Made by a program: the position numbers and the translations under genes
NCBI GenBank assembly: GCA_017555685.1
Contig: JAFZFW010000141.1
Span: 1 to 9,174 of the forward strand
Reading direction: 5' to 3'
Source: Methanocorpusculum sp.
GTDB lineage: Archaea > Halobacteriota > Methanomicrobia > Methanomicrobiales > Methanocorpusculaceae
Length of the DNA: 9,174 nucleotides
Notes under the pieces: model-generated
Told to the model about the DNA's origin: nothing
Database searches by the model: none
What the model saw: the letters and a program-made list of their open reading frames with translations, nothing else
Part shown: in pieces, positions 5,384 to 9,174 of the stretch
How positions within the stretch are numbered: the first letter of the stretch is position 1
Layout of the letters: each line of letters begins with the position of its first letter

Positions 5384-5989
5384 ATGAAGTATAGTGATTT
5401 GCTCTACATGGATTTCCTGGCACAGAAAGGTCGCTTCATAGCACTCTTTGCGGGATTGATTTTCCTGATGGGGTGTTTCGGACTCTCTGGTGTTTACGTT
5501 GTCGCCTTTCTTGGCATCATCTGCTTTGCCCCAAAGGCGGTCGAACTTTCTGCGGCGGGCAATGTGATGGAGGGATTTGAGGACTTCCTCCTCACAACCC
5601 GCTTTTCCAGAAGCGATGTTGTGCGGGCCCGCTATCTGCTCTTCGCGCTCTCTCTAGCCGTCATAATCCTGATCGGCACGCTCCTCTCTCTGGTAATGGA
5701 AGGACTTTCTGCACTGCTGATTCCAGCCGTTGCATGCAGTATTCTCTATGGTTCAGTATCCATTCCAATCTGCTGTATGCTTGATTTCAGGATGTCTACA
5801 CAGGTGAAAATCGGGCTTACCATTCTTGGATTCTTCCAGATGGGGATTCTCATTGGTTCTATCTGGCTGTTTGTAACCCACAGTGTATCTCTCCTGATGC
5901 CCGGATATGGATTACTCGCGGCATCTCTGATATGCTGTGCAGTATCCTATCTGGTAAGTCAGCGGATATACGCGAAAAAAGAATTCTAA
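5384..5989 (+). CDS. ABC-2 type permease (PF13346-like), second paralog
   Basis: This 201-residue membrane protein is a diverged tandem paralog of the preceding permease. It has the same plan: N-terminal S-D-L-L-Y-M-D-F-L, about six helices (18-34, 36-54, 84-105, 107-131, 142-165, 169-190) and the loop G-F-E-D-F-L-L-T-T-R-F-S-R-S-D-V-V-R-A-R-Y (64-84), which aligns with the T-A-P-V-S-R-E-E-I-V-R-S-K-Y loop of its partner. ATG 5384 is chosen, 4 bases after the first permease's stop, because it aligns with the paralog's N-terminus. A longer reading from ATG 5318 would overlap the first gene by about 60 bases with out-of-frame sequence. The SD is weak (GAG only), so coupling to upstream translation is likely. 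It is the last gene of the operon, followed by a T-run. Confidence 0.86.
   Translation: MKYSDLLYMDFLAQKGRFIALFAGLIFLMGCFGLSGVYVVAFLGIICFAPKAVELSAAGNVMEGFEDFLLTTRFSRSDVVRARYLLFALSLAVIILIGTLLSLVMEGLSALLIPAVACSILYGSVSIPICCMLDFRMSTQVKIGLTILGFFQMGILIGSIWLFVTHSVSLLMPGYGLLAASLICCAVSYLVSQRIYAKKEF
5969..5987 (+). repeat. 19-base direct repeat at permease 3' ends (copy 2)
   Basis: This is the second exact copy of the string at 5359-5377, 610 bases downstream, again placed at the last codons of a permease gene. The stop codons differ (TGA in copy 1, TAA here). Confidence 0.85.
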
Positions 5990-5999
5990 CAAACAACTA

Positions 6000-6007
6000 T
6001 TTTTTTT
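6000..6007 (+). terminator. T-run terminator of the ABC operon
   Basis: Eight consecutive T bases begin 10 bases after the last permease's stop codon, with no GC-rich hairpin before them. This is consistent with an archaeal intrinsic terminator. An A-rich purine stretch follows at 6008-6028. Confidence 0.6.
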
Positions 6008-6077
6008 GAAAAACAAAAGAAGGAAAAGTGACATAATTTTGCTGGTACATTGTCTATTTGCATGAGAGGTTTAACCC

Positions 6078-6155
6078 ATGTTTCCTTCTGTTACGGTTAG
6101 CGGATTCCTGCCATTTTACTTCACCTCACTATATCCTTGTGTCGTTCGGTTCTGA
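6078..6155 (+). CDS. Possible 25-codon hydrophobic small ORF in the secF leader
   Basis: A short reading frame starts at ATG 6078 with GAGGT (6066-6070) 7 bases before it. A TATA-like acataatttt (6031-6040) lies about 25 bases upstream of that SD. The peptide would be rich in F, V, S, P and Y (start M-F-P-S-V-T-V-S-G-F, end C-V-V-R-F), so partly hydrophobic. It resembles nothing recognisable and is short enough to occur by chance. It is listed because the SD spacing is good and it is the only candidate in a 334-base gap. The rest of the gap (6156-6323) shows no gene. Confidence 0.17.
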   Translation: MFPSVTVSGFLPFYFTSLYPCVVRF

Positions 6156-6163
6156 TAAATGGT

Positions 6164-6257
6164 GGCCTGAAAAGATTCGGCCGGGTTGATTTTTCCGAAA
6201 CAGTTTCCGGGAAATTCGGGGCAATCCGAAAACTCACGCAGTGAATAACGGTTTTTT
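6164..6257 (+). other. Possible structured leader with alternative stems
   Basis: Hairpin GGCC(T)GAA-AAGA-TTCGGCC occupies 6164-6182, with one bulged T. Next come CCGAA (6195-6199), TTCGG (6215-6219) and CCGAA (6226-6230). The middle segment can pair with either flank but not both. A run of six T follows at 6252-6257. The stems are short and may be chance. If this region is transcribed, the layout would allow two competing folds upstream of secF. Confidence 0.25.
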
Positions 6258-6287
6258 CTGCCAGGCATCTTCTGACCTCTTGAATTT

Positions 6288-6297
6288 GTATTTATTC
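6288..6297 (+). promoter_or_regulatory. Putative TATA box of secF-secD
   Basis: The A/T-rich stretch gtatttattc is centred about 31 bases before ATG 6324. It would give a transcript with a leader of only a few bases. No SD precedes secF, in agreement with leaderless or very short-leader initiation. Confidence 0.4.
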
Positions 6298-6323
6298 TAT
6301 GAACTTCAAAACTATACATACGT

Positions 6324-7181
6324 ATGAAGAAATTCAAATACGACATTAACAAATACGATCCCAAAAAGATGATGGCTGTTCCTGCCGCTCTTTTTGCCGT
6401 CGCCTTGGTAATTGTCGCCATAACTTTTGTCATGACTGGTATGCCGGTCACTCCGGGCATTGATTTTGCCGGAGGAACTGCGGTAACCATTCAGACGGAT
6501 GACACCAAAGAGGAGATTGAAGCCTACTTTGCCGGCTACGACTTAAAATCCATTGATGAAGGAATCTCCGGCGGATACTACCTCAAGTTCGGTCCGATGT
6601 CCACTGAAGAGATGGTGGCATTCAATGAATATATCCTGGCAGGATACCCGGATGCCGGAATCGACCAGATTGGCGCAAACTTCGGAGCAACTCTCCAGTC
6701 TCAGGCATTCTTAGCCCTTATCTTCGCCTTCATCGGCATGGCTGTGGTGGTCTTTATTGCCTTTAGAAAACTCCTTCCGGCACTTGCTGTCGTCTTTGCC
6801 GGTGTTGCAGATATCACAATCACCGCTGCAGCGATGAATATCTTCGGCATCGAGTTGTCCCTTGCAACGACTGCAGCTCTTCTCATGCTTATCGGATACT
6901 CGGTTGACAGCAACATCCTGCTGACTACCAAAGTTCTCAAGCGTCAGGGAAAGCTCGAGGAAAAAATGGAAGGTGCATTCCACACCGGATTTATCATGAC
7001 GTCTACCACGTTTTGCGCAATCCTGGCGATGTTTCTCGTTTCGCTCATTGGAAACGTTCCAACATTATACTCCATCTCTGCAGTGCTCTTAATCGGTCTT
7101 GTCTGTGACCTGATTTTCACCTGGGGATTCAATGCAGGAATGCTTCGGCTCTATGTCGGAAAACAGGAGGTGCGGAGATGA
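6324..7181 (+). CDS. secF: Protein-export membrane protein SecF
   Basis: SecF works with SecD at the SecYEG channel and helps export proteins across the cytoplasmic membrane, in bacteria using the proton-motive force. The 285 residues show the family plan: helix 1 (about 17-38), the conserved block G-I-D-F-A-G-G-T (45-52), an extracytoplasmic P1-like domain (about 53-126), then five helices (about 127-147, 152-172, 179-200, 223-243, 248-270). The helix-4 motif reads GYSVDSNILL (191-200), with D195 at the position of the functionally important acidic residue. It begins G-Y-S as in bacterial SecF but continues V-D-x-N as in bacterial SecD. It precedes secD, the order known from archaea and the reverse of bacteria, and its stop overlaps the secD start (ATGA). 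ATG 6324 fits the N-terminus (M-K-K-F-K-Y) and has no SD. Confidence 0.95.
   Translation: MKKFKYDINKYDPKKMMAVPAALFAVALVIVAITFVMTGMPVTPGIDFAGGTAVTIQTDDTKEEIEAYFAGYDLKSIDEGISGGYYLKFGPMSTEEMVAFNEYILAGYPDAGIDQIGANFGATLQSQAFLALIFAFIGMAVVVFIAFRKLLPALAVVFAGVADITITAAAMNIFGIELSLATTAALLMLIGYSVDSNILLTTKVLKRQGKLEEKMEGAFHTGFIMTSTTFCAILAMFLVSLIGNVPTLYSISAVLLIGLVCDLIFTWGFNAGMLRLYVGKQEVRR
7165..7172 (+). promoter_or_regulatory. Strong ribosome binding site of secD
   Basis: AGGAGGTG lies inside the end of secF, 5 bases before ATG 7178. It is a near-complete match to the archaeal anti-SD. It fixes the secD start and explains how the internal gene of the pair is translated, unlike the SD-less secF. Confidence 0.8.
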
Positions 7182-8668
7182 AGAAGCAGCCGGTACAAAA
7201 GCGGGAAAAGAAGGAATACCACGGAGTTGCCGCGCTTATCCGTGACCCGCATGTCGTAATCGCCGGAATTCTTGTGCTTGCGTCATTAATCGCCATCTTT
7301 GCGCCGGTCGGTGACCGTGACGGACTGACAAACCTGCAGTTCGGTCTTGATCTGGAAGGAGGTTCCTGGATTCAGCTTGAGTTCCAGGCAGATGTCGTGA
7401 CTGTCCAGACGCCGGTTGATATCTATGCGGTTGCCTCGTCAATGTCGAAGACGCTTGACTGTACAGTGACCCCAATCGACATCGGAAAAGTTGAGGTGGA
7501 CAAGAAATTCACTCAGGCAGAACTCAAAGCGGCTGTTGAGAAGGCAGGCGCTGTCTTCATCGGCTCAGAGCCGGGTGTTGGAAGCGATACGGCGGACTCC
7601 GTCAAACGCATCCTGGAATCCAAGGTCAACAGTCTTGGAACCAGTGACGTAAAAGTCAACGTCTTAACCGGCATCACCGGTGTTGCCCAGTATGTCCGCG
7701 TGGAGTTAGCCGGTGTTGACATTCAGGAAGCACAGGAAATTGTCGGAAAGCAGGGTCTCTTCGAGATCAGAATCCAGACAACCGGTGATGCGACCGAACA
7801 TGTCCTCTACGGCGATTCGGTTATCTCCGTGCAGAACCCGCAGAAAGATCCGGCAACCGGGGTATGGGGTGTAGGATTTACACTTGATGATGCAGGAGCA
7901 CTTGCCTTCCAGCAGGGATGTATTGAAACCGGTGCAACCAAAAAACCTGCCGCACACAACGTCAATATGTATCTGGATGACGAACTTGTCTACAGTGCCC
8001 CGCTGTCCTACGAACTTGCAGCCTCCATTGCCAAGCATCCGGTAAACCAGCTTTCCGCATCCACCGGAACCGGTGAGGAAGGAAAACAGCAGGCACAGGA
8101 ACTCGAAGTCCATCTGAGAGCAGGCGCTCTGCCGGTTGAGGTAGAAATTGCCGGCTCCGGTTCGACCTCTGCCGCTCTGGGCGATTACTTCAAGATTATC
8201 TGTATCATTGCAGGAATTGCCGCACTTGCTGCCGTTGCTCTTACTGTCTATCTCCGCTACCGGGTTGCAGCCATTGTTTTACCGATGGTACTGACCAATG
8301 TCGCAGAGATTGTCATTCTCTTAGGTATTGCAGTCTTTATCCAGCAGCTTGACCTGGCAGCAATTGCTGCATTGATTGCTGTTCTTGGAACCGGTATTGA
8401 CCAGCTTGTAATCATCACCGATGAGGTTATGCATGAGGGACGTGTCCCGTCGAAGGTTATCTACACCAAGCGTCTGAAGCGTGCGCTGATGATTATCATG
8501 ACCTCGGCAGCAACGGTAATTATTGCAATGTTCCCGCTTATCATCATGGACTTATCCACACTCAAAGGATTTGCTATCATCAATATCCTCGGTATCTTAA
8601 TCGGCGTTCTCATCACCAGACCTGCCTACGGCAGAATTGTGATGGAGATTCTGTCGAAGAAGATTTAA
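7178..8668 (+). CDS. secD: Protein-export membrane protein SecD
   Basis: SecD is the larger partner of SecF in the accessory complex of the Sec translocase. The 496 residues show a basic cytoplasmic N-terminus, helix 1 (about 24-42), the conserved block F-G-L-D-L-E-G-G (55-62), a large external P1 domain (about 65-330) ending with the signature L-R-A-G-A-L-P-V (313-320), then five helices (about 336-358, 363-388, 391-414, 434-455, 461-484). The helix-4 motif is GTGIDQLVIITDE (404-416), with D408 aligning with the important aspartate of the bacterial G-x-A-x-D-A-N motif. The length is shorter than E. coli SecD, as expected for archaeal forms with a smaller P1 domain. It overlaps secF by ATGA behind a strong SD, so equal production of the two subunits is likely. 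A T-run follows the stop codon. Confidence 0.95.
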   Translation: MKKQPVQKREKKEYHGVAALIRDPHVVIAGILVLASLIAIFAPVGDRDGLTNLQFGLDLEGGSWIQLEFQADVVTVQTPVDIYAVASSMSKTLDCTVTPIDIGKVEVDKKFTQAELKAAVEKAGAVFIGSEPGVGSDTADSVKRILESKVNSLGTSDVKVNVLTGITGVAQYVRVELAGVDIQEAQEIVGKQGLFEIRIQTTGDATEHVLYGDSVISVQNPQKDPATGVWGVGFTLDDAGALAFQQGCIETGATKKPAAHNVNMYLDDELVYSAPLSYELAASIAKHPVNQLSASTGTGEEGKQQAQELEVHLRAGALPVEVEIAGSGSTSAALGDYFKIICIIAGIAALAAVALTVYLRYRVAAIVLPMVLTNVAEIVILLGIAVFIQQLDLAAIAALIAVLGTGIDQLVIITDEVMHEGRVPSKVIYTKRLKRALMIIMTSAATVIIAMFPLIIMDLSTLKGFAIINILGILIGVLITRPAYGRIVMEILSKKI

Positions 8669-8672
8669 TCTT

Positions 8673-8680
8673 CTTTTTTT
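8673..8680 (+). terminator. T-run after secD
   Basis: A cttttttt stretch begins 5 bases after the secD stop codon and is followed by atccatac. It probably ends the secFD transcript. The same T-rich stretch could double as an upstream promoter element for tsr3, which starts 43 bases later. Confidence 0.45.
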
Positions 8681-8722
8681 ATCCATACACTGATATCCTT
8701 CGGGCGCCAACTATAATCCCAG

Positions 8723-9174
8723 ATGACTATCCCCTTAATCGCATACCGCGACAACTCCTGCGACCCGAAAAAGTGCACCATGAAAAAGCTGGAGCGGTTC
8801 GGTATGATGCGGATTGTAACCCGTATTCCGCAGATTCCAAAGACCACTCTGCTCCTTGACCCGACTGCAGATGTGCTATCTCCGGCAGATAAAAAGTGGG
8901 TGCAGTCCGTAACAGCGCTTGACTGTTCGTGGGAGGTCCTGGATACGGCAAATCTCGAGGCATGGAAAGGACGGCGTGCGCTCCCCTTCCTTGTCGCGGC
9001 AAATCCGGTAAACTTCGGAAAACCGTTTACCTTAACATCCGTTGAGGCAATCGCTGCCACGCTCTATATTTTAGGCGAAGAAGCGCAGGCAGAAGCGGTC
9101 CTTTCCAAATTCAACTGGGGACTGAACTTCTTAAAGCTCAATGCAGAACCGCTTTCAGAGTACGCTGCCGCCAA
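8723..9174 (+). CDS. tsr3: 16S rRNA aminocarboxypropyltransferase Tsr3 (partial, 3' end off window)
   Basis: Tsr3 transfers the aminocarboxypropyl group from S-adenosylmethionine to a modified uridine or pseudouridine of small-subunit rRNA, a late ribosome-maturation step in archaea and eukaryotes. The 150 visible codons carry the family's N-terminal Y-R-D-N-S-C-D-P-K-K-C-T...K-L (about 8-23), D-P-T-A-D (46-50), D-C-S-W (67-70), R-A-L-P-F-L-V-A-A-N-P-V-N-F-G-K-P (85-101), E-A-I-A-A-T-L-Y-I-L-G (108-118) and F-N-W-G-L-N-F-L (130-137). No stop occurs before the window edge. The full archaeal protein is usually a little longer, so only the C-terminal tail is missing. ATG 8723 is chosen because the conserved block begins directly after it; no convincing SD precedes it. 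It lies 54 bases after secD, separated by a T-run, so it is probably a separate transcript. Confidence 0.92.
   Translation, partial: MTIPLIAYRDNSCDPKKCTMKKLERFGMMRIVTRIPQIPKTTLLLDPTADVLSPADKKWVQSVTALDCSWEVLDTANLEAWKGRRALPFLVAANPVNFGKPFTLTSVEAIAATLYILGEEAQAEAVLSKFNWGLNFLKLNAEPLSEYAAA

Noticed and set aside
6116..6490. 124-codon ORF on the - strand across the secF start
   Set aside because: It overlaps the N-terminal coding region and promoter of secF. The hydrophobic part is the complement of the SecF helix 1 region, and no SD or family match is seen.
8665..9060. 131-codon ORF on the - strand opposite tsr3
   Set aside because: The + strand reading has clear Tsr3 motifs over the whole stretch, so the antisense frame is a shadow.

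Overview
The window looks like chromosomal DNA of a methanogenic euryarchaeon, most likely a Methanomicrobiales member close to Methanocorpusculum. The genus is inferred from general resemblance, not from a search. Supporting signs are the archaeal gene order secF-secD, a Tsr3-type rRNA modification enzyme, T-rich stretches instead of hairpin terminators, and several genes with no Shine-Dalgarno (SD) sequence but a T/A-rich box centred about 26-30 bases before the start codon, as expected for leaderless archaeal transcripts. Every gene is on the + strand, in moderate-GC, uniform-looking coding sequence.

Layout. (1) About 109-1635 encodes a TPR-repeat protein of unknown role. (2) 1690-2208 encodes a bacterial-type hypoxanthine phosphoribosyltransferase. 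(3) 2249-3076 encodes an unusual two-domain protein: an N-terminal three-cysteine domain resembling DUF523/TudS thiouracil desulfurase, fused to a nucleoside 2-deoxyribosyltransferase domain. Genes 2 and 3 together suggest nucleobase salvage or clean-up. (4) 3077-3493 has no gene. It holds a T-rich terminator, a long imperfect inverted repeat (arms of about 118 bases) packed with CGCGAAA units at roughly 10-base spacing, and a promoter/operator with two overlapping palindromes. (5) 3494-5989 is a tight four-gene operon: a YtrA-type GntR repressor, an ABC ATPase, and two paralogous six-helix permeases whose last seven codons carry an identical DNA string. (6) 5990-6323 is an intergenic leader with a T-run terminator, a possible 25-codon hydrophobic small ORF and mutually exclusive short stems. 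(7) 6324-8668 is secF-secD, overlapping by ATGA. (8) From 8723 to the window edge is the 5' part of tsr3.

Working together: SecF and SecD form the membrane complex that assists protein export through SecYEG. The GntR/ABC cassette appears self-regulated, with its own repressor sitting at its own promoter, and resembles bacterial ytr-type export or stress systems of unknown substrate. Tsr3 makes the acp modification of small-subunit rRNA. The most unusual items are the desulfurase-like/deoxyribosyltransferase fusion and the large inverted-repeat element between it and the ABC operon.
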